A stretch of 64,000 bases of DNA from Sphingomonas sp. G-3-2-10 (GTDB taxonomy: Bacteria; Pseudomonadota; Alphaproteobacteria; Sphingomonadales; Sphingomonadaceae), in contig NZ_JABBFY010000001.1 of assembly GCF_012927115.1 (NCBI RefSeq), positions 1,240,001 through 1,304,000 of the forward strand. Reading direction: 5' to 3'. Each line of letters begins with the position of its first letter. Position 1 is the stretch's first letter. Below, one piece after another: positions 11,330 through 20,306 of the stretch. The notes under the pieces were generated by a model that saw nothing but the letters and a program-made list of their open reading frames with translations, did not search any database and was not told where the DNA came from. The position numbers were made by a program, and so were the translations under genes.

Positions 11330-11415
11330 GGCATTCCCTTTCCTGCCCGTTCATGAAGCTATCGTGCGCGAAACCATCCTTCAAGCTGGCGGGTTGTTCG
11401 GCTAGGAGAGCGATC

Positions 11416-11760
11416 ATGGAAACCACCGCCTATAAAATCCTGAGCGATTCCGAGATGGAGGCACTGGAGCATGACGGCGTGTTCGCCGGCGCGCCGGTCG
11501 ATCTGGCCGATGGCTATGTCCATCTTTCGACCTGCACCCAGCTTCAGGGGACGGTCGACAAGCATTTCGCGGGCCGGCAGGATCTGTGGATCGCGGCGGT
11601 CGATCTCGACGCGCTGGGCGATGCGGTGAAGTGGGAAGTGTCGCGCGGCGGCGAATTGTTCCCCCACCTCTATGCTCCGCTGCCGCTGTCGGCGATCACG
11701 GCCTATTCGCCGATCCATCGCGAGGAAGACGGCACGGTTCGGCTGCCGGTTACGGGCTGA
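11416..11760 (+). CDS. DUF952 family protein
   Basis: This 114-aa protein matches the DUF952 pattern: an AYKIL start, the central GYVHLSTCTQLQGTVDKHF, LDALGDAVKWEVSRGGELFPHLYAPLPLSAI, and a basic/acidic end. Members have a mono-ADP-ribosyltransferase-like fold, but the role is unsettled. The start was chosen for AGGAGAG 6 nt upstream; an earlier in-frame ATG at 11353 would overlap the divergent promoter region. Its last 11 nt overlap the convergent LysE gene. Confidence 0.88.
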   Translation: METTAYKILSDSEMEALEHDGVFAGAPVDLADGYVHLSTCTQLQGTVDKHFAGRQDLWIAAVDLDALGDAVKWEVSRGGELFPHLYAPLPLSAITAYSPIHREEDGTVRLPVTG

Positions 11761-12355
11761 CCACCGTCGGATAGAGCGAAGCGACCAGCAGCCCCGCCAT
11801 CGTCAGGTTGAACGCGCGCAGCCGCCCGGCATTGCCGAGGAAGCGGCGCATCTGCACGCCCAGCAGCGTCCACAGGCCGACCGAGGGCAGGTTCACCAGC
11901 CCGAACACCCCCGCGACGATCAGCAGGCCGATGCGCGGGTCGGTGGGCGGCATGTAGGCCGACAGCGCCGTCAGCGCCATCGTCCACGCCTTGGGATTGA
12001 CCCACTGGAACAGCGCGGCCTGGACGAAGCTGAGCGGCTTCGCTTCCTTGCCTTCGCGCGCGGCCGGCGGCGGGGCGGTAGCGATCCGCCAGGCCAGCCA
12101 CAGCAGATAGGCGATGCTGACGATCCGCAGCACCTGATGCGCGAGCGGATAGGCCGCGAAGAGCTGCGCCAGCCCCACCCCGACCAGTACGATCATCGCC
12201 ACGAAGCCGATCGAGACTCCCATCAGATGGGGCAGCGTGCGGCGGAACCCGAAATTGGTGCCCGACGCCATCAGCATCAGATTGTTCGGCCCCGGCGTGA
12301 TCGACGAGGCAAGCGCGAAGATGGTGAGCGCGAAAAGTGTGTCGGACATCTGCAT
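11750..12355 (-). CDS. LysE family translocator (amino acid exporter)
   Basis: The 201-aa protein has about six membrane segments and the LysE/RhtB signature: an N-terminal SITPGPNNLMLMASG loop, LPHLMGVSIGF, and FQWVNPKAWTMAL. These proteins export amino acids or their analogues. It is divergent from an Lrp/AsnC regulator at 12428, the usual control partner of LysE exporters (lysEG/Lrp logic; inferred here). An internal ATG two codons in (12349) is an alternative start. Confidence 0.92.
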   Translation of the reverse strand: MQMSDTLFALTIFALASSITPGPNNLMLMASGTNFGFRRTLPHLMGVSIGFVAMIVLVGVGLAQLFAAYPLAHQVLRIVSIAYLLWLAWRIATAPPPAAREGKEAKPLSFVQAALFQWVNPKAWTMALTALSAYMPPTDPRIGLLIVAGVFGLVNLPSVGLWTLLGVQMRRFLGNAGRLRAFNLTMAGLLVASLYPTVVSP

Positions 12356-12397
12356 CGCGCAATAATATGCGGGTTTTCACCGAATATCCTTGCGTTG

Positions 12398-12424
12398 TTG
12401 CAGCACGAAACGCCAACGCTGCAA
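12398..12424. promoter_or_regulatory. Candidate operator between lysE-like gene and Lrp regulator
   Basis: A perfect 7-bp inverted repeat, TTGCAGC ... GCTGCAA with a 13-nt spacer, lies in the 72-nt divergent intergenic region and ends 3 nt before the regulator's ATG. Size and position suit autoregulation by an Lrp/AsnC dimer. This is inference from symmetry alone. Confidence 0.4.
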
Positions 12425-12427
12425 TCC

Positions 12428-12880
12428 ATGCAGGATTTCGACGCTATCGACCGCAGGATATTGCGCGAACTCAGCGACAATGCGCGGATCACCAACAGCG
12501 CGCTGGCGGATCGAGTCGGCTTGTCTCCCTCGGCCTGCCTGCGCCGGGTGAACGAGCTCGAGCGGATCGGGGTGATCCGCGGCTATCGCGCGGTGCTCGA
12601 TCGCGCGGCGATGGGTATCGGCTTCACCGCCTATGTCGCGGTCGGCCTGTCGCGCCACACCAAGGATCAGCAACTCGGCTTCGAAGCCAGCATCGCGACC
12701 GCGCCCGAAGTTCGCGAATGCCACAACGTCACCGGCGCGATCGAATATCTGCTGCGGGTCGAAGCCGCCGATCTGGAAGCCTATAAGCGTTTCCACACCG
12801 ATGTGCTGGGCGCCCTGCCCCAAGTCTCGACCATCACCTCCTATATCGTGATGGGCTCACCCAAGGACGAGCGCGCCTGA
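12428..12880 (+). CDS. Lrp/AsnC family transcriptional regulator
   Basis: The 150-aa protein has a winged helix-turn-helix (DRRILRELSDNARITNSALADRVGLSPSACLRRV) and a RAM domain (IGFTAYVAVGLSR, EVRECHNVTGAIEYLLRV). The start is set by MQDFDAIDRRIL, the usual beginning of the family. No Shine-Dalgarno sequence precedes it, so a leaderless transcript is possible. It probably controls the divergent LysE exporter. Confidence 0.93.
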   Translation: MQDFDAIDRRILRELSDNARITNSALADRVGLSPSACLRRVNELERIGVIRGYRAVLDRAAMGIGFTAYVAVGLSRHTKDQQLGFEASIATAPEVRECHNVTGAIEYLLRVEAADLEAYKRFHTDVLGALPQVSTITSYIVMGSPKDERA

Positions 12881-12884
12881 GCGG

Positions 12885-13319
12885 TCACGCGTAGAGATCG
12901 ACGATGTCCATCCCCTCGCCCTCCGCCGCCAGCAACAGGGTCCGATGGCAATGCGCGGGATCGCGCTCGTAACAGAGCAGGGCCGACGGCTTCTCGCGCG
13001 CCAGTTCGCGCATCTGTGCCGCCTGCACCTGCGCCTCGGGAAGCCCAAGCTGGGTTTCGTACACCGCCTCCAGCGTCGCGACATCGCCCTTCTTGGCGGC
13101 GTCGCGGCCGACCTTTGGCGTGCCCAGATCGCGGAGATGGACATAGCCGATCCCTGCGTCCTTCAGACTGGCGGCGAGGATGTTCTTCGAGAAGCCGGGC
13201 CGGCGCGACAGCGGCACCGCGCGCACGTCGATCACCTGCTCGACGCCCGCCGCCTTCAGCGCGGCGAGGAACTCGGCCATCGTCGTCTGCTCATAGCCGA
13301 TGGTGAAAATCCGGGTCAT
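12885..13319 (-). CDS. DUF488 family protein
   Basis: The 144-aa protein begins [21 protein letters not shown] and contains VIDVRAVPLSRRPGFSK and, near the end, LLCYERDPAHCHRTLLL. These are the hallmark blocks of DUF488, whose Cys/His residues suggest a metal or nucleic-acid role; the function is unknown. Its ATG overlaps the TGA of the upstream YhhN-type gene (ATGA), so it is translationally coupled. Confidence 0.92.
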   Translation of the reverse strand: MTRIFTIGYEQTTMAEFLAALKAAGVEQVIDVRAVPLSRRPGFSKNILAASLKDAGIGYVHLRDLGTPKVGRDAAKKGDVATLEAVYETQLGLPEAQVQAAQMRELAREKPSALLCYERDPAHCHRTLLLAAEGEGMDIVDLYA

Positions 13320-13942
13320 TGTCCCCTCTTCGCAAGCGACGTCACGACGCCCCATGCGATAAACGCCTGACCGGTGAAATAGGTTGGCCATATCAGCAGG
13401 CCGGGAATGGCGGAGGTTTTGAGGAAGCCGAGCTTCGAAAAGATCAACAGATCCGAGATCACGAACAACAGTGCGCCGAGCGCAACCAGATCGCGCGGAA
13501 AGCGGCTTATCGCCGCCATTCCCGCCATCGCGCCGAGACCTAGTGCATAGACCGCGATGCCCGGCGCATCCGCCCGCGTGTCGGGAATCGCGAAGGAAAT
13601 CGCCGCAACCGCCACCGCTATGACGATAGCCTGCAACCACGGTCCCTGACGGTTTCGGGCATAGAGCCAGACCGCGACCAGATGCCCGGCGAGAAACGCC
13701 ACCGCGCCGACGATCAGGCCATGCGTCTCCAGCAACACGTCACCGAGCGCGCCCAGCGCCAGCACCGCCGTGATCAGCCATCCGTCGAGGTTACGCGCCT
13801 GGCTCGCCGCCCATAATGCGAGCAGCACCACGCCCGCTCCCTTCCACGCGACCCCGGCCGCGCCGTCGAGCGGAAACCAATGGGTGACGTAGAAGCTGAC
13901 GCCCGCGATCAGGGCCAGGACGAAGAGGATCGGGTTTCGCAT
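13316..13942 (-). CDS. YhhN/TMEM86-type membrane protein (lysoplasmalogenase family)
   Basis: The 208-aa polytopic protein has about eight hydrophobic helices. Blocks such as [28 protein letters not shown] and [10 protein letters not shown] match the YhhN/TMEM86 family, which includes lysoplasmalogenases; enzymatic activity here is inferred. I chose [11 protein letters not shown] because a longer frame upstream is not hydrophobic and would overlap the divergent trmFO. The stop overlaps the DUF488 start by 4 nt. Confidence 0.88.
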   Translation of the reverse strand: MRNPILFVLALIAGVSFYVTHWFPLDGAAGVAWKGAGVVLLALWAASQARNLDGWLITAVLALGALGDVLLETHGLIVGAVAFLAGHLVAVWLYARNRQGPWLQAIVIAVAVAAISFAIPDTRADAPGIAVYALGLGAMAGMAAISRFPRDLVALGALLFVISDLLIFSKLGFLKTSAIPGLLIWPTYFTGQAFIAWGVVTSLAKRGQ

Positions 13943-14000
13943 CCGCCGAACATGCGCCGCCGCTGGCTCTATGCCAAGCACGGCGCTATCTGCCCCCACA

Positions 14001-15314
14001 ATGACTCACGACATCCATATCATCGGCGGCGGTCTCGCCGGATCCGAAGCTGCGTGGCAGCTCGCGCAGGCGGGCTTCAAGGTCCGCCTTTCCGAAATGC
14101 GCGGCAGCGGCAGCATGACGCCGGCGCACCAGAGCGATCGCCTCGCCGAACTCGTCTGCTCGAACAGCTTCCGCAGCGACGATGCAGAGCGCAACGCGGT
14201 GGGCCTGCTCCATCAGGAGATGCGCGACCTCGGCTCGCTGATCATGGCGCAGGGCGACGTGCACAAGGTGCCGGCGGGCTCGGCGCTGGCCGTCGATCGC
14301 GACGGATTCGCCGATGGCGTCACGGCGGCACTGGCCGCGCATCCGAACATCACCATCGTCCGCGAACGGATCGACACGCTGCCCGAAAGCGGCCTTACCA
14401 TCGTCGCCACCGGTCCGCTGACCGGCGAGTTGCTGGCAGGCAGCATCGCGAGCGCAACGGGCAAGGATCAGCTTGCCTTTTTCGACGCAATCGCTCCGAT
14501 CGTCCATTTCGAGAGCATCGACATGGAGAAGGCGTGGTTTCAGTCGCGCTGGAACAAGGGCAGCGGCAAGGACTACATCAACTGCGCGATGGACAAGGAC
14601 CAATATCTGGCCTTCCACGCCGGGCTGATGGCGGGCGAGAAGACCGAGTTCCGCGAGTGGGAGAATGTCCCCTATTTCGAAGGCTGTATGCCGATCGAGG
14701 TGATGGCCGAGCGCGGCGTGGACACGCTGCGCTTCGGGCCGATGAAGGGCGTGGGCCTCGACCGCCCCGACACTGGGCGCTGGCCCTATGCCTGCGTCCA
14801 GCTGCGGCAGGACAATGCCAGCGGCACGCTATGGAACATGGTCGGCTTCCAGACCAAACTCAAATATGCTGAGCAAGTCGCTCTGTTCAGGACGATTCCT
14901 GGACTTGAGAATGCCGAGTTCGCGCGATTGGGCGGGCTGCATCGCAACACCTTCATCAAGTCGCCCGAACTGCTCGATCCGACGCTGCGGCTGAAGAGCG
15001 CCCCGCATATCCGTTTCGCCGGGCAGATCACCGGATGCGAAGGCTATGTCGAAAGCTCCGCGATCGGACTGATGGCGGGGCGCTTCGCCGCCGCCGAACT
15101 GAAGGGCGAAACGCTGGCGTCACCGCCAATGGAAACTGCGCTGGGCGCGCTGCTGACCCACATCACCGGCGCGGCGGAGGCCGAGACCTATCAGCCGATG
15201 AACGTCAATTTCGGCCTGTTCCCGCCAATCCCCGGCCGGAGCAAGAAGGCCGACCGCAAGCTGATGTACACATCGCGGGCACGCGAGGCATTTGCGGGGT
15301 GGGTGCGCGCCTGA
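14001..15314 (+). CDS. trmFO: Methylenetetrahydrofolate-tRNA-(uracil-5-)-methyltransferase TrmFO
   Basis: This 437-aa flavoprotein makes m5U54 in the T-loop of tRNAs using methylenetetrahydrofolate and FAD. It starts with a Rossmann motif [18 protein letters not shown]. It has the two functional cysteines, C53 in [12 protein letters not shown] and C229 in [15 protein letters not shown], and the C-terminal family end ([17 protein letters not shown]). Length is normal. It is divergent from the YhhN gene with a 58-nt gap. Confidence 0.97.
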   Translation: MTHDIHIIGGGLAGSEAAWQLAQAGFKVRLSEMRGSGSMTPAHQSDRLAELVCSNSFRSDDAERNAVGLLHQEMRDLGSLIMAQGDVHKVPAGSALAVDRDGFADGVTAALAAHPNITIVRERIDTLPESGLTIVATGPLTGELLAGSIASATGKDQLAFFDAIAPIVHFESIDMEKAWFQSRWNKGSGKDYINCAMDKDQYLAFHAGLMAGEKTEFREWENVPYFEGCMPIEVMAERGVDTLRFGPMKGVGLDRPDTGRWPYACVQLRQDNASGTLWNMVGFQTKLKYAEQVALFRTIPGLENAEFARLGGLHRNTFIKSPELLDPTLRLKSAPHIRFAGQITGCEGYVESSAIGLMAGRFAAAELKGETLASPPMETALGALLTHITGAAEAETYQPMNVNFGLFPPIPGRSKKADRKLMYTSRAREAFAGWVRA

Positions 15315-15336
15315 CGCGCAGAGACGGCGGACGGGT

Positions 15337-15834
15337 CTATTCTTCCGCTTCGCCCTCGTCTTCGGCAGGCGCCCGTGCGGCTGTCTTGCCCGCAGGCTTA
15401 GGACACGCGCATTTAGGCTTCGCCGCGCGCGGCTTGGGCGCAGTCGTCGCAAACTCGGCCCGCGTCAGCGCGCCCGACTTGTCCTTGTCCGCCCCCGCGA
15501 ACTTGCCCGTGGTGCGCACCGCCCATTCATCGAAGCCCAGCTTGCCATCGCCATTGGTGTCGAGCTTGGCGAAGGCGCGGCGGCGCAGGTTGAGATATTC
15601 GTCGCGGCTGATCGCGTCGTTCTTGTCTTTGTCGAGCCGGTCGAACCGTTTCTGCTCGCGCGTCCGATCGCTGGCGCGCGGGGCTTCGGCGGGCAGTTCC
15701 TCCTGAACCTCACCCGCAACGGCGGCAGGCGGAGGTGGCGTCTTCGGCTCGGACGCCGCGTTGCTCCGGAACAGGAACATCGCGGCGAACGCCAGCACCA
15801 ATGCACCCGCCCCACCTGCGAAATAGCGCCACAT
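15337..15834 (-). CDS. Membrane-anchored EF-hand calcium-binding protein
   Basis: The 165-aa protein has one N-terminal membrane segment (GGAGALVLAFAAMFLF), a Pro-rich linker and three EF-hand-like loops: DKDKNDAISRDE, DTNGDGKLGFDE and DKDKSGALTRAE. The second is the most canonical; the first has Ala at loop position 7. The C-terminus is basic/Pro-rich and then acidic. The start is supported by GGGGAGA about 6 nt upstream. It is probably a periplasmic Ca2+ sensor or buffer. Confidence 0.87.
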   Translation of the reverse strand: MWRYFAGGAGALVLAFAAMFLFRSNAASEPKTPPPPAAVAGEVQEELPAEAPRASDRTREQKRFDRLDKDKNDAISRDEYLNLRRRAFAKLDTNGDGKLGFDEWAVRTTGKFAGADKDKSGALTRAEFATTAPKPRAAKPKCACPKPAGKTAARAPAEDEGEAEE

Positions 15835-15881
15835 GGCCGTCTCCCCATATCGCCTTGGGAGCAGGGTAACCCACGCCCGGC

Positions 15882-16541
15882 CTAGCGGCCAGACAATCGG
15901 TGCCAAATCAGACGCAATAGTCGCCGCGGCGAGCCCACCGGCGGGGCTTCGCCGGGCGACAGGTCGAGATCGCGCAGCGCCAGAAGCGTCATCGCGCCCA
16001 ATGCGCGCCCGCGCCCGCTCCACCGCGTCGCAGTGGCGGCATGGAGCAGCGGGCGCGCCAGCGTGCGCGCGGCATCGGCTTCGCTCTCGCTGCCCAGATG
16101 CCTCGCCAGATCGGCGAGCGCCCAGCCCTGCCCCGCCTGCACCAGGGGATCGCCCTTCCCGCCCATCGCGGCGCCCGCAGCCACGAACAGCGCGCCGCGC
16201 CCCTCGCCGAACTGCTTCAGGGCCACCCCGTCGAGGGTTTCGCCGATCAGCATTTCCCAGCCATCAACGATAGGGGTGAGGTCCGCGCCACGCACCCCGC
16301 GCGGCAGCACTTCGGCCGCCAGCCCCTGCAACACCGGCTCGGCGGGCGGCGGCGCGACGTCGAGCGACTCGAGTCGTTCACGCCACCACGCCAGCCGGAT
16401 CTGGCCCAGCGCCGGCTCGCGCGTGGTCTGGATCAGTTGCGCCAGCGCGTCGTCGAGCGCCAGCAAAGCCGCGAGCGCGCCGCGCCCCGTTACGGGGGCG
16501 TAAGCAAGCAAAAGCGCGCGTTCGGGATCGGGTGACGTCAT
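15882..16541 (-). CDS. Squalene/phytoene synthase family protein (NDUFAF6-like)
   Basis: The 219-aa protein contains the REPALGQIRLAWWRERL block of the squalene/phytoene synthase superfamily. It lacks obvious DxxxD metal-binding motifs and is shorter than real carotenoid synthases. It resembles the NDUFAF6-like members found widely in alphaproteobacteria, probably non-catalytic. The start at MTSPDPERALLLAY fits the family N-terminus. A carotenoid role cannot be claimed; no crt genes are nearby. Confidence 0.78.
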   Translation of the reverse strand: MTSPDPERALLLAYAPVTGRGALAALLALDDALAQLIQTTREPALGQIRLAWWRERLESLDVAPPPAEPVLQGLAAEVLPRGVRGADLTPIVDGWEMLIGETLDGVALKQFGEGRGALFVAAGAAMGGKGDPLVQAGQGWALADLARHLGSESEADAARTLARPLLHAATATRWSGRGRALGAMTLLALRDLDLSPGEAPPVGSPRRLLRLIWHRLSGR

Positions 16542-16655
16542 GGCGCTACGCACACCGACGGACCCGCGGCGTAACGCCACCTTAACCTGGCGAATTGAGA
16601 CGAAATTAACGGTGCCGCGCGCATAGCTGGCCCTGATCGGGGAAGGTTCAAAGAC

Positions 16656-18731
16656 ATGTCGGCTTCAGAGGATCGCAAACTGGCCACTGCGCCCGCATTC
16701 CTTTCGCGCCTGCGCAGCGACAAGCGCGGCAACACGCTCGCCATGATGGCGATCGCGCTGATCCCGCTTGCGGGCATGGTTGGCGGCGGCGTGGACATCA
16801 GCCGCATGTACATCGTCAAGACCCGCCTGCAACACGCGTGTGACGCCGGCGCGCTCGCCGGCCGCAAGACGATGGGCGGCGGCGTGTGGAGCCAGAGCAA
16901 TTACGCCCCGCGCGTCGCGGCCGAGAAATTCTTCGATTCGAACATTCAGGCGAGCCCGTACGGTGCGGAATCGCTGACCAAGACCTTCACCGAAAGCGGC
17001 GGCAAGGTGAGCGGAACGGCCTCCGCCGTGCTGCCGATGACGCTGATGCGCATCTTCGGCCGCACCACCGAAACGCTGACCGTCACCTGCGACGCCGAAA
17101 TGCGCCTGCCCAACACCGATGTGATGTTCGTCCTCGACGTCACCGGATCGATGGACGACAAGGCCGTCAGCACCGACACCGACGACAAGATCACCTCGCT
17201 GAAGAAGTCGGTGAAGTGCTTCTACGAAGTCGTCGCCAATCTCGACACCACCGCGACCTGCGCCAGCACGCCCGCCGGCGGCGGCGTTGCCGCGTCGGTC
17301 CAGATCCGCTTCGGCTTCATGCCCTATTCAACCAACGTGAACGTGGGCAAGCTGCTGCCGACCAGCTATTTCGCCAACACCTGGCCCTATCAGTCGCGCA
17401 AGGCGAACTTCCGCACCGAGACGACCACGAACTGGGTCGACAGCGGGATCACACAGACTGGCACGAGCGACAGCCCGGGCAACTGGGGCAGCTGGAACAA
17501 CGCCGACAGCAGCACCAACACGACTGCTACGAGCAGCAGCAACTGCCAGACCAAGGTGCCGGCAAGCGTGATGACGCTGTCGGGGAATGAATCGGGCCGC
17601 CGCGACCAGACCACAACCGGCACCAACCCGACGACCACGAGCTGGAATACACGCCAAAGCGCCACCTGGGTCGAATATTCCTACCGCGACTATCGTTCGA
17701 GCGACGGCCGCTGCCGATTCTATTCGCGCACCAGCAGCAGCACCAACGGCTATTATTATCGCTATTACAGCTACACCACGACCGGCACGACCACGTCGCG
17801 CGAGGTGTTCGACAATTACACCTATGCCAAGATGGACAAGGACATCAGCGGTCTGAAGAACGGCACCAGCTGGAACAGCAGCTTCCAGTCGGCGGTCGGC
17901 TATCAGGGTGCGGACAAGACGATCAACTGGAACGGCTGCATCGAGGAACGCAAGACCGCGATCACGACCAATTTCAGCCCGATCCCGGCCGGTGCCAACG
18001 ATCTCAACATCGACATGGTGCCGAACCAGTCGAATCCGGACTCGCTCTGGGGGCCGGTGCTGCCGGACATCATCTACAACCGCCGGGTCAGCAACAGCGG
18101 CTGGGGCTATACCGGCTCGCTGAGTCTCGATCCGATCACCACCACCGACGAATATGTGAACTATTCCAGCACCTATTGCCCGCGCGAGGCGCGCAAGCTG
18201 GCAACCTGGAACACCGCCAGCACATTCGAAGCCTATGTCGACAGCCTGGCGCCCACCGGCAACACCTATCACGATATCGGCCTGATCTGGGGCGCGCGCT
18301 TCATGTCGGCCGAAGGCATCTTCGCATCGGAGAACGCCACGACCCCGAGCGGCGGCGACATCGCCCGGCACATGATCTTCATGACCGACGGTGACGCCTG
18401 CACCGGCGTGACCAATTATACCGCATATGGCATCGCCTGGTGGGATCGCCGCCAGACGCCTTCGGGCACGACGCCGACCGATGGCTGCTCGACCACGGGC
18501 AACCTGACCGAGCAGGTCAACCTGCGCTCGGCGGCGCTCTGCACCGCGATCAAGAACAAGAACATCACGTTATGGGTGATCTGGTTCGGCGTCTCGAACC
18601 CGACGATCGAAACCATGCTGCGCACCTGCGCGACCGACGGGCGTTTCTTCACCGCGCGCAACTCGGCCGATCTCCAGCAGACGTTCAGCTCGATTGCCTC
18701 CCAGATAAGCCAGCTGAGGCTGACCAGGTGA
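16656..18731 (+). CDS. TadG-like pilus assembly protein with vWA domain
   Basis: The 691-aa protein has an N-terminal class III prepilin-like segment (RLRSDKRGNTLAMMAIALIP, then a hydrophobic helix) typical of TadE/TadG pseudopilins. A von Willebrand A domain follows, starting DVMFVLDVTGSMDD with the MIDAS motif DxTGS. A long Ser/Thr/Asn/Tyr-rich insert (about 250-390, e.g. SSSTNGYYYRYYSYTTT) splits the vWA fold. The domain resumes with YHDIGLIWGARFMS and MIFMTDGDACTG. It is probably envelope-anchored and part of a Flp/Tad pilus or adhesion system. The two following genes overlap it in an operon; the Tad ATPase and secretin genes are not here. Confidence 0.9.
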   Translation: MSASEDRKLATAPAFLSRLRSDKRGNTLAMMAIALIPLAGMVGGGVDISRMYIVKTRLQHACDAGALAGRKTMGGGVWSQSNYAPRVAAEKFFDSNIQASPYGAESLTKTFTESGGKVSGTASAVLPMTLMRIFGRTTETLTVTCDAEMRLPNTDVMFVLDVTGSMDDKAVSTDTDDKITSLKKSVKCFYEVVANLDTTATCASTPAGGGVAASVQIRFGFMPYSTNVNVGKLLPTSYFANTWPYQSRKANFRTETTTNWVDSGITQTGTSDSPGNWGSWNNADSSTNTTATSSSNCQTKVPASVMTLSGNESGRRDQTTTGTNPTTTSWNTRQSATWVEYSYRDYRSSDGRCRFYSRTSSSTNGYYYRYYSYTTTGTTTSREVFDNYTYAKMDKDISGLKNGTSWNSSFQSAVGYQGADKTINWNGCIEERKTAITTNFSPIPAGANDLNIDMVPNQSNPDSLWGPVLPDIIYNRRVSNSGWGYTGSLSLDPITTTDEYVNYSSTYCPREARKLATWNTASTFEAYVDSLAPTGNTYHDIGLIWGARFMSAEGIFASENATTPSGGDIARHMIFMTDGDACTGVTNYTAYGIAWWDRRQTPSGTTPTDGCSTTGNLTEQVNLRSAALCTAIKNKNITLWVIWFGVSNPTIETMLRTCATDGRFFTARNSADLQQTFSSIASQISQLRLTR

Positions 18732-19354
18732 TCGGCCGCGCCGCCCATCTGCTCGCGCGCTTTCGCCGCCGCCTTGCCGGCGACCGGCGTGGCGCGACGA
18801 TCATCGAGTTCGCGATCGTCGCGCCGGTGATGTGCCTGATGCTGGTGGGCGCGTTCGATGTGGCGCACACGCTGTACATGCGCTCGGTGCTGCAGGGCAT
18901 CGTCCAGAAAACGGGTCGCGACGCGACGCTGGAAAGCGGACTGGAGAGCACCCAGCAGGCGACGCTCGATCAGCGGGTGAAGGATCAGGTCGCCGCGATC
19001 GCCAACAACGGCGTGACGACGATCACGCGCAAATATTACCGCACCTTCTCGGCGGCGGCGGTGGCCCAGTACGAACCCTATACCGACACCAACGGCAACG
19101 GCACCTGCGACCGCAGCGAGCCGTATGAGGACACCAACAACAACAGCCGCTGGGACAGCACCGGCAACACCGGCCAGGGCAGCGCGAAGGACGCGGTGCT
19201 CTACACCGTGTCCGTCACCTATCCGCGCTTCTTCCCGCTCTACAGCTTCGTCGGCGGATCGAACACGACCACGGTGACCGCCACCACCGTGCTCCGCAAC
19301 CAGCCCTATGGCGACCAGGCGGCGCCTACGGTGAGGAACTGCCCCGCATCATGA
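18728..19354 (+). CDS. TadE-like pseudopilin with Asp/Asn-rich calcium-type loops
   Basis: The 208-aa protein starts at a GTG that overlaps the TadG stop (GTGA). The N-terminus has DRRGATIIEFAIVAPVMCLML, the TadE prepilin-like motif with the typical Glu. The middle carries two DxNxN repeats, YTDTNGNGTCDRSEPY and EDTNNNSRWD, reminiscent of dockerin or thrombospondin-3 calcium loops. It ends in a beta-rich region. It is likely a minor pseudopilin of the Tad apparatus. Confidence 0.88.
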   Translation: MIGRAAHLLARFRRRLAGDRRGATIIEFAIVAPVMCLMLVGAFDVAHTLYMRSVLQGIVQKTGRDATLESGLESTQQATLDQRVKDQVAAIANNGVTTITRKYYRTFSAAAVAQYEPYTDTNGNGTCDRSEPYEDTNNNSRWDSTGNTGQGSAKDAVLYTVSVTYPRFFPLYSFVGGSNTTTVTATTVLRNQPYGDQAAPTVRNCPAS

Positions 19355-20013
19355 AGACGCTCCACGCCCTGCTGCGCACCGGCAAGCGCCTCGGCCGCGA
19401 CCCTAGCGGCCTGGCCCTGCTCGAATTCGCCTTCGCGCTGCCGATCCTGCTCGTCATGAGCCTGACCGGTGCGGAGCTGACCAATTACATCATCACGCGG
19501 ATGCGGATCAGCCAGATCGCGCTGCACCTGGCGGATAATGCCGCGCGGATGGGTTCGGGCGGCCAGCTGACCGCCAAGACGATCACCGAGACCGACATCA
19601 ATGATCTGCTGACCGGCGCCGGGTTGCAATCGGGCGAACTCGCACTGTTCACCAATGGCCGGGTGATCATCTCCAGCCTAGAGCCGATGGCCACGCCCAA
19701 CACCACCAGCCGCTACAAAATCACCTGGCAGCGGTGCCGCGGGGCGAAGACCACGCGCGCGTCGAGCTATGGGATCGCCGGCCAGTCGAGCGGCACCAAC
19801 ATGACCGGCATGGGCCCGTCAGGCCGCCAGTCGATCGCGCCGGACGGCGGCGCGACGATGTTCGTCGAAGTCTATTACGAGTATCAGCCGCTGGTGAAGT
19901 CTTCGCTCGCGCCCTCGGCGAACATGAGCGAATATGCGTCGATGATGGTCCGCGACGCGCGCGACTACAGCCGCATCTACAATACCGAAAACGCGACGAT
20001 ATCGACCTGCTGA
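19351..20013 (+). CDS. TadE-like pseudopilin
   Basis: The 220-aa protein is the third gene of the pilus operon; its ATG overlaps the preceding stop (ATGA). The N-terminus RDPSGLALLEFAFALPILLVMSL is a TadE-type prepilin signal with a hydrophobic helix and the conserved Glu. The remainder is probably extracytoplasmic. A strong terminator follows 25 nt later. Confidence 0.89.
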   Translation: MKTLHALLRTGKRLGRDPSGLALLEFAFALPILLVMSLTGAELTNYIITRMRISQIALHLADNAARMGSGGQLTAKTITETDINDLLTGAGLQSGELALFTNGRVIISSLEPMATPNTTSRYKITWQRCRGAKTTRASSYGIAGQSSGTNMTGMGPSGRQSIAPDGGATMFVEVYYEYQPLVKSSLAPSANMSEYASMMVRDARDYSRIYNTENATISTC

Positions 20014-20037
20014 TCCGGTTCGACGCCCCAAAACGTG

Positions 20038-20068
20038 AAAAGGCCGGGGATCGCTCCCCGGCCTTTTT
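20038..20068 (+). terminator. Rho-independent terminator of the pilus operon
   Basis: A 12-bp stem (AAAGGCCGGGGA with TCCCCGGCCTTT) around TCGC is followed by TTTTT. The A-run on the left flank makes it usable for the convergent small gene as well. Confidence 0.92.
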
Positions 20069-20074
20069 CGATTC

Positions 20075-20251
20075 TCACTTGGGCGTTTCGATCTTGATGT
20101 CGGCGTCGATCTTCTTGGTCTCGCCCTTCAGCAGATTGGTGCCGAAGACGACGTAGAGAATCGCCAGGATGGCGACGATGCCCACGATCACCGCGATCGC
20201 ACCACCGGCTCCGCCGCCATCCTTGATTACCGTAACCTTCTCGTCTGCCAT
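20075..20251 (-). CDS. Small single-pass membrane protein (58 aa)
   Basis: Translating 20251 to 20075 gives MADEKVTVIKDGGGAGGAIA, one hydrophobic helix (VIVGIVAILAILYVVF) and a charged tail ending in IKIETPK. AGGAGG lies 6 nt before the ATG, an excellent ribosome site, and the gene sits directly downstream of pdhB. No family is recognised; the Gly-rich hinge followed by a helix is common among small alphaproteobacterial membrane peptides. Confidence 0.82.
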   Translation of the reverse strand: MADEKVTVIKDGGGAGGAIAVIVGIVAILAILYVVFGTNLLKGETKKIDADIKIETPK

Positions 20252-20306
20252 GAAAACCTCCTAAACCTTTGTGGAGGCGCAACAGACGGCAGGCCGATCG
20301 GGTTCC

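Noticed and set aside
15882..16541. Carotenoid biosynthesis (phytoene synthase) gene
   Set aside because: It lacks visible DxxxD motifs, is short, and has no crt neighbours; family membership only.
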